A stretch of DNA of 64,000 nt from JAAFIP01 sp963775085 (lineage in GTDB: Bacteria; Pseudomonadota; Gammaproteobacteria; Burkholderiales; Burkholderiaceae_C), in the NCBI GenBank assembly GCA_963775085.1, contig CAVZHO010000002.1, forward strand, positions 496,001 through 560,000, read 5' to 3'. A model generated the notes under the pieces. That model ran no database searches. It was not told the origin of the DNA and saw nothing but the letters and a program-made list of their open reading frames with translations. The translations under genes were made by a program, and so were the position numbers. Shown one piece after another: positions 1 through 10,701 of this stretch. Position 1 is the stretch's first letter, and each line of letters starts with the position of its first letter.

Positions 1-193
1 TGCCATTGCCCTACTGCCGCCCTTTGCGCGGCTGGGGTTGGGCCGCATTGCACTGGCGTGTCCACTGGCGCGCAGGCATTTGACAAAAGCGCAACTGGTC
101 TACGCCGCCAATGATGCGTATGCAGCTGTCTGGGTGTTCGATGCAATGGGCTTGTCAGGCCAAGCCAAGCAAAACACCGCCATCAGTTCTTGA
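1..193 (+). CDS. RNase D-like 3'-5' exonuclease, C-terminal end (partial)
   Basis: An open frame enters from the left edge and stops with TGA at 191-193. Its last ~40 residues contain LTKAQLVYAANDAYAAVWVF, which fits the final conserved block (YxxxDAxxxxxL) of DEDD-type 3'-5' exonucleases such as RNase D and the WRN exonuclease domain. There the Tyr and Asp complete the metal-dependent active site. The protein would trim RNA or DNA 3' ends. Only the C-terminus is visible, so the family call rests on this one motif. The stop lies inside the tail of the convergent gene, giving an 11-bp 3' overlap. Confidence 0.6.
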   Translation, partial: AIALLPPFARLGLGRIALACPLARRHLTKAQLVYAANDAYAAVWVFDAMGLSGQAKQNTAISS

Positions 194-879
194 TGAAGCC
201 GTGCTTGACCAACTGCATATCTCCGGTCCTGATCAGTCCAATCGCGGGTGCGTAGTACTTGTATTCTGTTTCAAGCAAGTTCAGAGCCGTGCCTTCTTTA
301 ACTTTCATGCACTTGGAAAACGTGCCGGCAGGGGTTTTGCATGTCTCGCTGAGGCTGATAATTTCTGCACGATCCATGGCCGTTCCAGGGGCAATTTCCT
401 GGTAGAACTTCGCTTTGAGTTTGGGCGAACCAGGCATGATCAAGCCGAACCGGTTGCCGTTGCCTGACAGCCAAGAGCCGTCGTGCTTGACGATTTTGCC
501 TTTTTCGTAAAAGTCAACATCTTCCCCAAAGTAAAACACATCTTTGGTTTGCTCACACATGGCAAAGTAGTTTCGCGAATTTCGAAGAGTTCTCCGTTCT
601 TCCACTCTTTTTCCTCCACCACCCGTGTCAGTACGCCATCGACCTTTTTGGTTTCGTTCATTACCGTGATATGCAGCTTGGTGTCGCCCCCTTCCAGCAC
701 CAGCTGAAAGCCAGGCTCCAGCACAAAGTAGGGGTTGCGCCCAGTGGTCACCATATTGCACTTGGAAATGTCGAACTCTTCCTGCCAACTCGACGGGGTG
801 TTTTGTCCTGTGCCCACGCAGCAGACAAGGCAAGCAGTGCCGCCGTTGTCAGAACGGTTTGAAAGGTACGTCGCTTCAT
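183..879 (-). pseudogene. Secreted protein of unknown function, two frameshifts
   Basis: The ATG at 879 follows a good ribosome-binding site (AAGGAG) and opens a clear Sec signal peptide (MKRRTFQTVLTTAALLALSA, cleavage near AWAQ). The frame breaks near position 794, inside a CCCC run, and again near 580, inside a TT run of GAAATTCGCG. One extra base at each point restores a continuous ~232-residue protein ending LVKHGFIKN. The mature part has several cysteines and no domain I recognise. It is the last gene of the minus-strand RND cluster, 33 bp after the porin, so a periplasmic or envelope role is likely. The single-base losses could be real decay or sequencing error. Confidence 0.55.
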
Positions 880-912
880 TTGGATTCTCCTTAAGTGTGA
901 AGAAATGCGGAA

Positions 913-2447
913 TCAATACCAGAACTTCAGGACCACGCTGATGGCCCTGTCAGCCTTGCGAAATGTGGGGTCGTTGCCTATGTTTTCGTTGCGAAAAGCT
1001 TTGCCTGGAAGGAACAGGCCTGCTCTCAAATCCATACCGAGCCGCCGTACCCCCAGCAGGTTGCGAAATCCCAGCACGATATCCAGTGCGCGTCCTACAT
1101 TTTTGCTCAGTTGCGTATCGTCCTGGTTCATTTGTGCGGTCGATGCCATGCATTGCGAATCTCGTCGGCAATCTTGTTCAGGCGGTAGTAGTGGTAGACC
1201 AAATCCAGTGTCACGGTAGGTGCGGGCCTGAACACCGACGGCCACGAGTAAATATTCGCAGATTGCTCAAGTCCGGGTCGAGCGTTTCGCCGTAATATTT
1301 CAGCTTTGGGAATGCCGCCGAGCCGGGCTTCATTGGAATGCAGGCCAGTCTGGCGAAACTCATGGTTCGTCGCGTCGTTCGGGTTGTCATCACCACTCCC
1401 ATGGGCATAGCCCAAGGTGATGCTGGGCCCGAACTGTACGCCGGTAAATCGATAGGTGCCACCCATATCGAATCACGTGCTCCTTGAAACTTTATTGCCC
1501 ATCTCGTCCTTGCCGCGCAGCAGACTGAACTCGGACCAGTAGTTGAACTGGTTGGACGGCGTGCCGTAGGCGCGTACACCAAAATGCAGGGGCCGACCCT
1601 CGGCCCCGGTTTTGTCTTCCCGGAGTATGGTGTAGCCTGCCAACCTGTGATCTTCGATGCCACGGTAGTCCACATACAGCATGTAGTTGTCGGTGCGCGT
1701 CTTCTGCACTGGGCCAAGCAGGTCCAGGTCCAGCCGGTCTTTGCGTGACACACTGGCTTCGGTTTGCCAGAGCTCCCTGTCTCAATTTCAGGAGAGCGAG
1801 TCGAGCGACGTGTCATACAGCCAATGGCGGTCGTCTTCAAAATTGCGTCGGCCCACTGTCAAATCTACAGGCCCCAACCCCTTGAAGGTAATCCAGGCCT
1901 GGTCAACTGGAAGCGACGTGTACCGGCGCGGTGCCAGCTGTGTTGACCCGTTGGGAAGCGTTGACGATGGGTTCTTCATGGATGGCAAGCTCTCGCTCCA
2001 GCAGCATTTCCAGCATCATTTCGATCGAGCTGGAGGGGCGGTAGATGATGCTGCCGTTGATTTGCGGGGCTGCAAGCAAAAATTGTCTCGCAGCTCGCGA
2101 TCCAGGTCTGGGTTGCGGCGGTAGGTGAGGTCGGACTCGCTACCATAGGAGAATTGATAGGTCAGTTGCTGGATCAAAGGGCTGGCCATTGCGTTTGCGC
2201 AGATCGACCGGGCTGCCGGCGAAGCTGGTGCCCGCGGGTGGTGTGCGGCGGCAACTGAAACTGCGCCAGTAGCCCAGCGGTCCCGAGCTGGCCTGGCCGA
2301 GGGCTTGGGTTCTTCTTCGTCGTCGGCAACCACTAGCTCCACGCCATAGACCCCTGTAACCAGTGCCGAACACAATGCACCAACGGCCAGGCTACGATAG
2401 TTAGGACGTCAGACCTCTGACACGCTTTTTGGATTTATTTTTTTCAT
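913..2447 (-). pseudogene. Alginate-export-type outer-membrane beta-barrel, multiply frameshifted
   Basis: Conserved pieces occur in different frames: LTYRRNPDLDRELRDN, then AWITFKGLGPVDLTVGRRNF (about 1,830-1,890), NYMLYVDYRGIEDHRLAGY (about 1,630-1,690), ITLGYAHGSGDDNP (about 1,380-1,420), and a C-terminal strand ending VVLKFWY. These fit the alginate-export/DUF1302-like porin families, and the aromatic last residue is typical of BAM-inserted barrels. The best start is the ATG at 2447, overlapping the pump gene, but that frame meets TGA at about 2409-2411 and at least four further frame changes follow. In this cluster it occupies the place a TolC-type channel would usually take. Whether it is a pseudogene or misread sequence cannot be settled from the bases alone. 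Confidence 0.6.
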
Positions 2448-5400
2448 AATGGAGCCCCCGTAGTAATTTTTGTTGTCCATTTCTCCAACTCATGCAACTG
2501 CCAAACCCAGATCCCAATGGCGTTGCTAGTTGCTGCACGAAGCGAAGATACAAGGCTGGCAGAACGAACAGGGTAAACAGCGTCGAGGCAATCAAACCGC
2601 CCACAATGACGACCGCCGTAGGCTGCACAATCTCCATCCCAGCACTTTGTCCCAGTGCCAGGATGGGAAGCAGGGCTGCAATGATGGCAACAGTGGCGGC
2701 CACGACAGATGCCATGCGCTCCTGCGCGCCGCGAATGACCAGTTCCAGACCAAATGGCACGCCCTCCTGCGTCTGCAGGTGGTGGTAGTGGTTGATCATC
2801 GAGACGGCATTGCGGGCTGAAATCCCCAGCACGGCGAGAAAGCCTACGATGGAGCCCAGCGACACCACGCCGCCGCCGACCAGCACCGCCAGCTATTCCG
2901 CCTGCGATTGCCGCCGGCAGCCCCAGAAAGGCGATCATGCCCAAGCGCCAACTGCCAAAGCATGCCTGTAGCAGCAGAAAGATGCCGATCAACGAGGCCA
3001 CGGCAACTGCCACCATGTGCTTTTGCACGCTTTGCCGCTCGGTTGCTTCGCCCAATAGCTCAGGGTGGTACTCAAGCGGGAAATTGATCTTGTCCAGCCG
3101 ATCTTCGATCTCCTGGGCCACCGAGCCGGTGTCGCGTCCTGCCACATTGGCCACCACATCCACATATGGCGCGATACGCTCGTGGCGCAGCACGGTGGGG
3201 GTTGACACCAGGCGCACGTCGGCAATATCTCCCAGGCGCGCGTGGGTGCGGTCGGACTTCTCAATCCACAGGTCGCGCAGGTTGGTCAGGCTATTTCGCG
3301 CCTCGGGTGCGCCGTGTACCACTACCTCGTAGATTTTTTGCTCTTTGAACAGGTAGCCAACCGTCAGGCCGGCAAACACCGTCGCCGTCGAGCGCCGCAC
3401 ATCACCAGGCTTGACGTTCGCTCGCCCGGCCGCATCCAGGTCGACCTTCACCTTGACCTGCAGTTCCTCTACCTGGCCATCCGTTTGCAGATCCACAACG
3501 CCGTTGATACTGGACAGCGCCTGCCTGACTTCTTCAGCCTTCTGGTTGAGTATGTCAAGTTTTTGGCCGTAGATGCGCACAACGATCGCCTTGCCGGATC
3601 CGGTGATGACTTCGCCGATCTTGTCCCGCAGGTACGATTGCACGGTGTGCTCTATCCCCGGATAACCGTTGACCGTCTCCCGGATCGCGGCGAGTGTCTT
3701 GTCGTAGTCCGCATCGCGGTTCAGGCCCACCCAGATTTGGCTCGAATTGACACCCACCACCTGATCACCCGTAATGGCGCGGCCCACATGGGCGCCGACC
3801 GAACGTACGCCGGGCAGTGCGCGCAACTCGTCGCTCACCCGGGTTGCCATGCGGTGCGTCTCCGCGTGGGAAGTGCCGGGGGGTGTGGACCAGTTCACCA
3901 GCAGATCCCGTTCTTTGAAGGAAGGCAGTAGCGACTGGCCCAGCAGTGGCCAGACCGCGATGGCCGCCAGTACAGCGACGCTGGCCACGGGTAAAACCCT
4001 GCGTGAGCTAGCCAGTATCTTTTGCAGTGCTGCACCGTAATGCTCTCCCAGCCATGCCGCCAGCGGGGAACTGGTGGTGCTGGCAGGGGTTTTGCCCAGC
4101 AGCAGCAGGCACAGCGCCGGGGTCACCGTGAGCGCGACCGCCATGGAGGCAACGACTGCCAAGACATAGGCAATGGCCAGTGGTTCAAAAAATGAGCCTG
4201 CCACTCCGCCCATGAAAAAGATGGGTACTACAGCGAGAATGGCAATCAGCGTCGCGTACAGGGCATCGCGTTGCGACTCCAGCGAGGTGTCGAAAATGAC
4301 CCGTGCGATGGATCTGGTGCTTCCCGGCTCCTGTGTGCGCAGCCGTTCCAGCAGCGTGTTCATGTCGACCACCACGTCGTCAATAATGATGCTGAGCGCG
4401 ACGATCAGGCCTGCAAGAATCATGGTGTTGATGGTGGCCCCTGTCAAGTACAGGGCAATCACGGCGGCGATCAGCGACAGGGCGATAGACACCACGCTGA
4501 TCAGCGCACTACGCCAGTTGAGCATGAGGACACCCATCGTCAGCGCCACCAGCAGGCCACCAATGGCGATGGCCCATGTCAGGTTGGTCATGGAGTCGCT
4601 GACATAGTTGGCCAGCCTGAACTCATTGGCATCGATCTTCACACCGGGCAGGCCGCGGCCGAGCTCGGCCAGCGCCTGGTCTACCCCGCGCGTTACCTCC
4701 AGCGTGTTAGCGGACGGGAACTTCTCAATCACCAGCATCAGACCATTGCCGTTTTTCAGCACCGCATCGCCAATCAGCGGGGGGTGCGAGAAAGTGACCT
4801 CGGTCACTTCACCCAAGGACATGTTTTTGCCAGACAGCAGCAGACTGGGGGTTGAAACGGGGATCTTGGCCATGTCTTCTGGTTGATCGATGGGCATGGT
4901 GTGCTGCACACCAAGACGTTGGTTGCGGTTGTCGATCCAGCCGCCCGTGCCAGGCGATGAGCCCTTGAGGAAGGTCAGCGGCGACACCCACAGGGCATCA
5001 CCCGCAGCGGCAATGATGTCTTCTTGAAGCACTTTGGCATCGCGCAGGCGGTTAGGGTCAATCTGCACATGCATCTGGCGCAGACGCTGCCCCCAGATCG
5101 CTACGTTGGCCACACCGGGCACCCCCAGCAGGCGCGGCTTGACCGTCCAGCGCGTCAGCAGCGACAGTTCGGTGGGCTCCACCTTGTCCGATGAAATGCT
5201 GACCATCATGAAGCGCGAGGTGGCCGACAGTGGCTGCAAAATCACCGGAGGCTGCGCCACGTTGGGCAGCGTGTACGCCAGCGTCAGGCGCTCCTGGATC
5301 ATCTGGCGGGCCTTCATGACATCGGTGCCGCGCTGAAAGGTCATGACGATCGAGGACAAACCGGTGACCGACTGCGAGCGTATCGATTCCAGCCACGGCA

Positions 5401-5626
5401 CACCGGAGAGCAGCTCCTCCAGGTTCAGCGTGATCAGGGCTTGCACCTCGTCAGCCGACAGCCCGATAGCCTCGGTCTGCACCTCGACGACCGGCGGAGC
5501 AAACTCGGGAAAAACATCCACCGGAATGTTCTTCAGCTGTATGCCGCCATACACCACCAGCATGGCAGCGGCCCCCAGAACCAGGTGGCGAAACTGCAAG
5601 CAAGAGCTAATGATCCAGTTAAACAT
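2401..5626 (-). CDS. HME-type RND efflux permease (first of two), frameshift near the 3' end
   Basis: Inner-membrane proton-driven RND pump of the CzcA/CusA class. It starts MFNWIISSCLQFRHLVLGAAA (TM1), followed by the family hallmark PVDVFPEFAPPVVEVQTEA. TM4 carries an acidic cluster (SIIIDDVVVDMN, around residue 410) that would form the proton relay. The original frame runs to about 2890 in GLPAAIAGGIAGGA and then turns to nonsense. The true C-terminus (GSIVGFLAVLGISARNAVSM and TM12) continues in another frame to TAA at 2401, so one inserted base or two missing bases are needed. Without correction the last TM segments are lost. The substrate is unknown. The sequence is distinct from the second pump in the same cluster. 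Confidence 0.85.
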
Positions 5627-5662
5627 ATCATGCCTCCTTTCGTTACGGCGTTGATTTCAGCG

Positions 5663-6733
5663 TTATTTCCCAAAGATTTCGGTGCCATACAGCATGGCTG
5701 CGCCCACCGTCACAATGGGCGTGCCCACTGCCGGTCCGTCCGATAGCACTGCCACATTGCCCACCATGCGCTCTACTGCGATGCGCTGGCGTTCATAGGT
5801 TAAGGGTTTGGTATTGACATACACCCAGGGTTCGCCTTTGCCGTCGTAGTACACGGCGCTGTAGGGCACCACCTTCAGGTTGCTTTCATTGCCTGTGAGC
5901 TGCAGCTCAACGCGCATGCGGCTGTGCATGGCCAGGCCGTGATCCCGGCCGGGTACCGTGTAATAGACCGACAGCATGGTGCGCTTCATATCTTCGATCG
6001 GCGGCAGGCCGGTCGGCTGCGCAAATATTTCCGCAGCTGACTGTTCCCGCGTGCCGAGGGCCAGCAGGCGGGCCGGCTTGTCCTTGGCCAGTCTTTCCCA
6101 TTCGCCGGGCGAGAGGTTCACCAGTACCCAGGCATCGCCGGCCCCAGTCGCGCTAGCGGGCGCCGTTTGTGCAGCGGCAACCGCGCCCAGTGCGCCAGTG
6201 CCCTGTGCTACCTGTGCCATTGCCGGAATCACCTTGCCCTGGCCAGCCACCAACTGTGCCGCGCCATTTGGCGCGGTCACCAGTGCCGCGGTAGTCAGGC
6301 TGGACACTTTGTCCATGCCTGATGGTTTTCCCGTTGGCGCGGCTGCGCCCGCTGGCGCTGCGCCGCCTGGCCCAAATCCGCCAAAGCCTCCGCCGGGCTT
6401 GTTGTTACCGGGCTGCTGGTCAACAGCGGCGGTTATCAGTCCGCTGACCATCTGGCGGCGTGTGACTGACTCTTGCGTTACCTTGCCAAGCTCAATGCCC
6501 AGCCGCTGGGCCGCTTTTGCACTCAGCGTCACCCGCTTGACGGTGGTGCCAGGAATTTTCTCCAGCGTAACCGGGGCGACCGTGCCCGCTGGCGGCGCAG
6601 CGCTTGGGTCAGCGGCCTGGGCTGGCGGTAGCACCTGGAGCATGACCACCAGTGCGGCCAACAGTGCACCCGTAACGGGCAGAAGGCTTTCCTTGCGAGG
6701 CGCCTTGGCGGCCCCGATGGGTTGGGTTTTCAT
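5663..6733 (-). CDS. Short RND periplasmic adaptor (membrane-fusion protein)
   Basis: A protein of 356 residues with a signal segment (about residues 18-40, ending PAQAA). It then has a beta-rich region with typical adaptor wording (KRVTLSAKAAQRLGIELGKV; VVPYSAVYYDGKGEPWVYV). The C-terminal membrane-proximal domain (GTPIVTVGAAMLYGTEIFGK) matches the end of HlyD/CusB-like adaptors. In place of the long coiled-coil hairpin there is only a Gly/Ala/Pro-rich stretch at about residues 111-135 (GGGFGGFGPGG). It therefore should not bridge to a TolC-type channel in the usual way, which agrees with the beta-barrel rather than TolC in this cluster. It lies 36 bp from each neighbour and is probably co-transcribed. 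Confidence 0.75.
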   Translation of the reverse strand: MKTQPIGAAKAPRKESLLPVTGALLAALVVMLQVLPPAQAADPSAAPPAGTVAPVTLEKIPGTTVKRVTLSAKAAQRLGIELGKVTQESVTRRQMVSGLITAAVDQQPGNNKPGGGFGGFGPGGAAPAGAAAPTGKPSGMDKVSSLTTAALVTAPNGAAQLVAGQGKVIPAMAQVAQGTGALGAVAAAQTAPASATGAGDAWVLVNLSPGEWERLAKDKPARLLALGTREQSAAEIFAQPTGLPPIEDMKRTMLSVYYTVPGRDHGLAMHSRMRVELQLTGNESNLKVVPYSAVYYDGKGEPWVYVNTKPLTYERQRIAVERMVGNVAVLSDGPAVGTPIVTVGAAMLYGTEIFGK

Positions 6734-6769
6734 TTCGCTACTCCTTTAATGAAAAAAATTGACTTGCTA

Positions 6770-7501
6770 CTACAGCGGCGGTACAACGCCGTCCTTACCG
6801 ACAAAAACAAAACCTGCCACATATTTGCCGTCTACACCCTTTTTGGCGCCTACCAGCACGCGGACACCAGACTTGAGCAAATCCCTGTTGCCGATGGCCA
6901 TCCGGTTGATGGGTGCATCACGGGGTATTTCCACATCGGTCTCGTCATAGTCGGTGGGGCCCCACTTGATGGATAGCACACGTATCTCGATGTCATCAAC
7001 CCAGCCGTGCGAGATGATGGTGTCGGGCCCCAGATCCCATTTTTTGTGGCCCAGGGCAATACCCCGCAACGCTTCGTCAATGATGCGCAGCTCAAAGCCC
7101 TTGTGCAGCCATACCGCAGAATCTCGCACGATGGGGCTGTATTCCTCCAATTTGACTGCGACTGTTCCCACGTAGGTGCCAAAATCCACCTCGCCGAAGC
7201 TGGCCTTGGTCAGGCTAATCACGGTGGTGTCGGCCTTGAGTCCAATGCGCACCGTCCGGCCATCCGAGGCCTTCAAAGTGAGGGCTGAGTCCTCGACTTT
7301 GGTGATCTGGCCCCGGATATGGTCCGGCTCCGCAGCGTCATTGGCTGCCTTGGGCGTATGGCCTTCGGCAGCGGCATCCTTGGACTGCGAACGCGGCGCA
7401 GGCTTGGCATCAGGCGTGGCGTTTTGTGCGCTAGCTGGAATGCCCAGCGCCAGCACCAGGGCAACTAGGGGCAGAGCAACCAGATGGAGTATGCGGATCA
7501 T
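6770..7501 (-). CDS. Periplasmic DUF5666-like protein
   Basis: 243 residues with a signal peptide (cleavage after GIPASA). A charged Ala/Lys-rich linker is followed by a beta-rich domain starting IRGQITKVEDSALTLKASDG. That pattern (xGxIxxVxxxxLTLxxxDGxxVxVxLxxxT) is the OB-like fold of the DUF5666 family. No catalytic motif is visible. It sits between the second RND pump (17 bp upstream) and the adaptor (36 bp downstream), so a periplasmic accessory or substrate-binding role in the export system is a reasonable guess. Family assignment is by sequence pattern only. Confidence 0.6.
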   Translation of the reverse strand: MIRILHLVALPLVALVLALGIPASAQNATPDAKPAPRSQSKDAAAEGHTPKAANDAAEPDHIRGQITKVEDSALTLKASDGRTVRIGLKADTTVISLTKASFGEVDFGTYVGTVAVKLEEYSPIVRDSAVWLHKGFELRIIDEALRGIALGHKKWDLGPDTIISHGWVDDIEIRVLSIKWGPTDYDETDVEIPRDAPINRMAIGNRDLLKSGVRVLVGAKKGVDGKYVAGFVFVGKDGVVPPL

Positions 7502-7518
7502 GCTAATCTCCTCGGGCG

Positions 7519-10500
7519 CTACAAGGCGGGATTTAGCTGGGTGACTTTGGCGGCAGGCGCGGTCAGATCGACGTCGCCAGACGTCTCATCAGCCGAGCCT
7601 GCTGAACCGGCTCCATACCGAAGGTACAGAATTGGCATGACAAACAGGCTGAGCAGGGAGGATGTGATGATGCCGCCCAGGATGGCCACCGCCATCGGGT
7701 GCTCCACCTCGTGGCCGGGTATGCTGCCAGGCACGATCAGGGGCAGCAGCGCCAGCGCCGTGCACAGTGTCGTCATCAGGATGGGCGAGAGCCGCTCGCT
7801 GGCGCCGCGCATCACGAGATCGAGTCCAAACGACATGCCTTCCTTTCTCTCCAGGTGGCGGCAGTGCTCGATGAGCATGATCCCGTTGCGGGCGGACAAC
7901 CCCAGGATGGTAATAATGCCTACCAAGGACCCCAGTGAAATCACGCGGTCGGACGCAAAGGTGGCCAGCACTGCGCCCACCAACGCTGCCGGCAGGGCCA
8001 AAAAGATCATGGTAGCGAGCCGGAAGTTACGGAAGGTGGTGTGCAAAATCAGGAAGATCGCGGCAATTACCACCAGCGAGGCAATTAGCAGATTGCGCTG
8101 CGCTGCCTGCCGCTCCTTGTACTCGCCCAGGATCTGCGGGTAATACCCAATCGGGAACTGCACCGTGGCCAGCCGGGCCTCCACGTCTTTGGCGACCGAG
8201 CCCAGGTCGCGTCCCTTGACGTTGCCGTGCACGTCAATGCGCCGCGAGTTGTTTTCCCGCTTGATCTTGTTGGGCGTCGGCTCCAGCGTAACGTCGGCCA
8301 CCTCGGCAATCCGAACCCGCCCGCCATAGGGCGTGTCAATCAAAAATTCGCGGATATCGTCAACGTTCCGGCGTACCGACGGGGAGGTCCAGACAAACAC
8401 GTCATAGACCTTGCCACCTTTATGGATGTCCGTCACTTCCAGGCCCGACATCAGCACGTTGACCACCCGGCGCACGTCACCCGGCTTGATGCCATAGCGC
8501 GCCGCAGCATCCAGCTTGGTCTTGACCACGACCTGCGGCACACCCACCTGTTGTTCGGCGTGCAGATCAATCAGGCCGGGGATATCTTTCAACGCGTTTT
8601 CCAGCTCCTGCGCCTTGGCGCGCAGTCCCGGCAGATCAGGCCCAAAGATGCGGATCACGATGGATTCACCGGCACCGCTGAGTACTTCCTTGATGCGCTC
8701 CTTCAGGTAGGTCTGCACGTCCCGGTACAGCCCTGGATAGCCGGCCACTGCGGCTTCCACAGCACTGCGTGCCTTGTCATAGTCCACTTCGGGATCGATA
8801 CTGATCCAGTTCTCGGTGAAATTCACGCCATAGGGCTCGTCGCCACCCACCGCGCGGCCGATATGGGCGCCAAAGTTGCGCACCCCAGGAATGGCGCGCA
8901 GCTCTTTGCTGGCCGCCTGGGTGATGCGGAAGGTCTCTGGGTGCGAGGTGCCCTCGGCTGGCACCCAATGCATCAGGAAGTCCCGCTCCTTGAACGCGGG
9001 CAACAAAGCGGTGCCCAGGTAGGGCCACACACTACCGGCGGCTATCACCAAGACAGCCACGGTGGCAAAGGTGGCCCGTGGTGCTTGAATGACGCGGGAC
9101 AGCGCGGCTTTATAGTGGCGTTTGAGCCAGGGCACCAGTGGCGACTCCCGACCTTGCAGGGCCTTATCGTTCAGCAGCATCAGGCACATGGCCGGCGTGA
9201 CCGTGAGGGCCACCACCATCGAGGCCAGCATCGCCACGAGATAGGTGAGGATGAGCGGTTCGAAAAATACGCCCGACAGCCCGCCCATGAAGAAGACCGG
9301 CGTGACGGCCAGCACCACGATGGCGGTTGCGTGCACAATGGCCGAGCGTACCTCCAGCGATGCCTCCAGGATGATGCGCGCAGTGGACTTCTGACTGCCT
9401 TCGCTGCGGTGCTGACGCAACCGCCGCATGATGTTCTCGACATCAATAATGGCATCGTCTACCACATCACCCAGGGCGACAATAAAGCCCGCCAGCACCA
9501 TGGTGTTGATGGTTGCGTTCATCCAGTAGAGCACTACACCGGCAGCCACCAACGACAGCGGGATGGCGACCACACTGATCAGCGCCACCCGCCACTCGTA
9601 CAGGAAAGCACCTAGCACAAGCACTACCAAAATGCAGCTGATGATGAGCGCCAGGGTCAGGTTTTCCATGGACTGCTCGATGAACGTCGCGGGCCGGAAA
9701 ATGGTCGAGTCGATTTCCACACCCGGCAGGCCGGGCTTCAAAGATTCCAGGGCCTCCTCAATGCCGCGCGTGACTTCCAGCGTATTGGCCCAGGGCAGTT
9801 TTTCGACAATCATCATCAGGCCATTACCGTCGTTGATAACCGCATCGCCAATCAAAGGCCAGGTGTCCCACACGACCTTGCCAATGTCACCGATACGCGG
9901 AGGATCGGGACGTTTGTTTTTCATGGCCAGTGGCACCTGGGCCAGGTGTTCGACAGAAAACACCGGCGACTCGTTGTGAATGGCCAGGCGCTGGTTGGGG
10001 GTGTCAATCATGCCGTCAATCCGGGCCTTGCCGCCCGAACTGTAGGTCAGCATGCCTACATCCAGTGCGTCCGAGGTGGTCTCCATCACCTCATCCAGCG
10101 TGACGTTGTGGGCGCGCATCAGCGCGGGATCAACCTGCACCTGTAGCGACTTGATCTGGTCGCCCCACAGCGGGATGTTGGCGACACCCGGCACGGACAT
10201 CAGGCGAAACTTGATGGTCCAGTAGGCGATCATCGACAGGTCCATCTGGTCATAAACCTTCGATGAAATGCCGATTTTCATGACTCGGCTGGTGGACGAG
10301 AGGGGTTGCAGCATCACCGGCATGCCAGACGACTTGGGCAGCTCGGCAATGGCCAGCTTCAGCCTCTCCTGCACGCGCTGGCGGGCATCCATCAGGTCAG
10401 CCCCCATTTTGAACAGCAGCACAACCTGCGACAGACCCGTCACTGAGGAGGAGCGCACGTACTCCACACCCGGCACGCTGCGCAACTGGTTTTCCATGGG

Positions 10501-10701
10501 GATGGTGATCAGTTCTTCCACCTCGTTGGCGGTCATGCCCGGGCCTTCGGTCTGGACTTCCACCTTGGGCGGCGCAAACTCGGGGAACACGTCCACCGGC
10601 ATGGTGCGTAGCTGCTGGGTTCCGAAGAACAGCAGGGCGGCGGCGACGGCCAGCACCAAAAAGCGGAATTTCAGGCTGGAGCCAATAATCCAGGTAAACA
10701 T
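7519..10701 (-). CDS. HME-type RND efflux permease (second of two), intact
   Basis: A full-length RND transporter of 1060 residues: TM1 (about 10-28), the PVDVFPEFAPPKVEVQTEG hallmark, two large periplasmic porter halves, and two blocks of six TM helices. The TM4 signature GDVVDDAIIDVENIMRRL (residues 411-428) has Asp412, Asp415, Asp416 and Asp420, consistent with proton coupling in the heavy-metal-efflux branch. It is first in the minus-strand cluster. It is similar to the 2401-5626 pump along its length but clearly not a recent duplicate, which allows a mixed trimer of the MdtBC kind. Substrate unknown. Confidence 0.9.
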   Translation of the reverse strand: MFTWIIGSSLKFRFLVLAVAAALLFFGTQQLRTMPVDVFPEFAPPKVEVQTEGPGMTANEVEELITIPMENQLRSVPGVEYVRSSSVTGLSQVVLLFKMGADLMDARQRVQERLKLAIAELPKSSGMPVMLQPLSSTSRVMKIGISSKVYDQMDLSMIAYWTIKFRLMSVPGVANIPLWGDQIKSLQVQVDPALMRAHNVTLDEVMETTSDALDVGMLTYSSGGKARIDGMIDTPNQRLAIHNESPVFSVEHLAQVPLAMKNKRPDPPRIGDIGKVVWDTWPLIGDAVINDGNGLMMIVEKLPWANTLEVTRGIEEALESLKPGLPGVEIDSTIFRPATFIEQSMENLTLALIISCILVVLVLGAFLYEWRVALISVVAIPLSLVAAGVVLYWMNATINTMVLAGFIVALGDVVDDAIIDVENIMRRLRQHRSEGSQKSTARIILEASLEVRSAIVHATAIVVLAVTPVFFMGGLSGVFFEPLILTYLVAMLASMVVALTVTPAMCLMLLNDKALQGRESPLVPWLKRHYKAALSRVIQAPRATFATVAVLVIAAGSVWPYLGTALLPAFKERDFLMHWVPAEGTSHPETFRITQAASKELRAIPGVRNFGAHIGRAVGGDEPYGVNFTENWISIDPEVDYDKARSAVEAAVAGYPGLYRDVQTYLKERIKEVLSGAGESIVIRIFGPDLPGLRAKAQELENALKDIPGLIDLHAEQQVGVPQVVVKTKLDAAARYGIKPGDVRRVVNVLMSGLEVTDIHKGGKVYDVFVWTSPSVRRNVDDIREFLIDTPYGGRVRIAEVADVTLEPTPNKIKRENNSRRIDVHGNVKGRDLGSVAKDVEARLATVQFPIGYYPQILGEYKERQAAQRNLLIASLVVIAAIFLILHTTFRNFRLATMIFLALPAALVGAVLATFASDRVISLGSLVGIITILGLSARNGIMLIEHCRHLERKEGMSFGLDLVMRGASERLSPILMTTLCTALALLPLIVPGSIPGHEVEHPMAVAILGGIITSSLLSLFVMPILYLRYGAGSAGSADETSGDVDLTAPAAKVTQLNPAL

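Noticed and set aside
2401..5626. Programmed frameshift in the first RND pump
   Set aside because: No slippery heptamer was seen at about 2,890, and the neighbours carry many other indels, so decay or sequence error is the simpler explanation.
8227..9615. 462-codon open frame on the plus strand opposite the second RND pump
   Set aside because: It is antisense to a full-length, clearly conserved RND gene and its product is His/Gln/Arg-rich without any family feature, as expected of a G/C-rich shadow frame.
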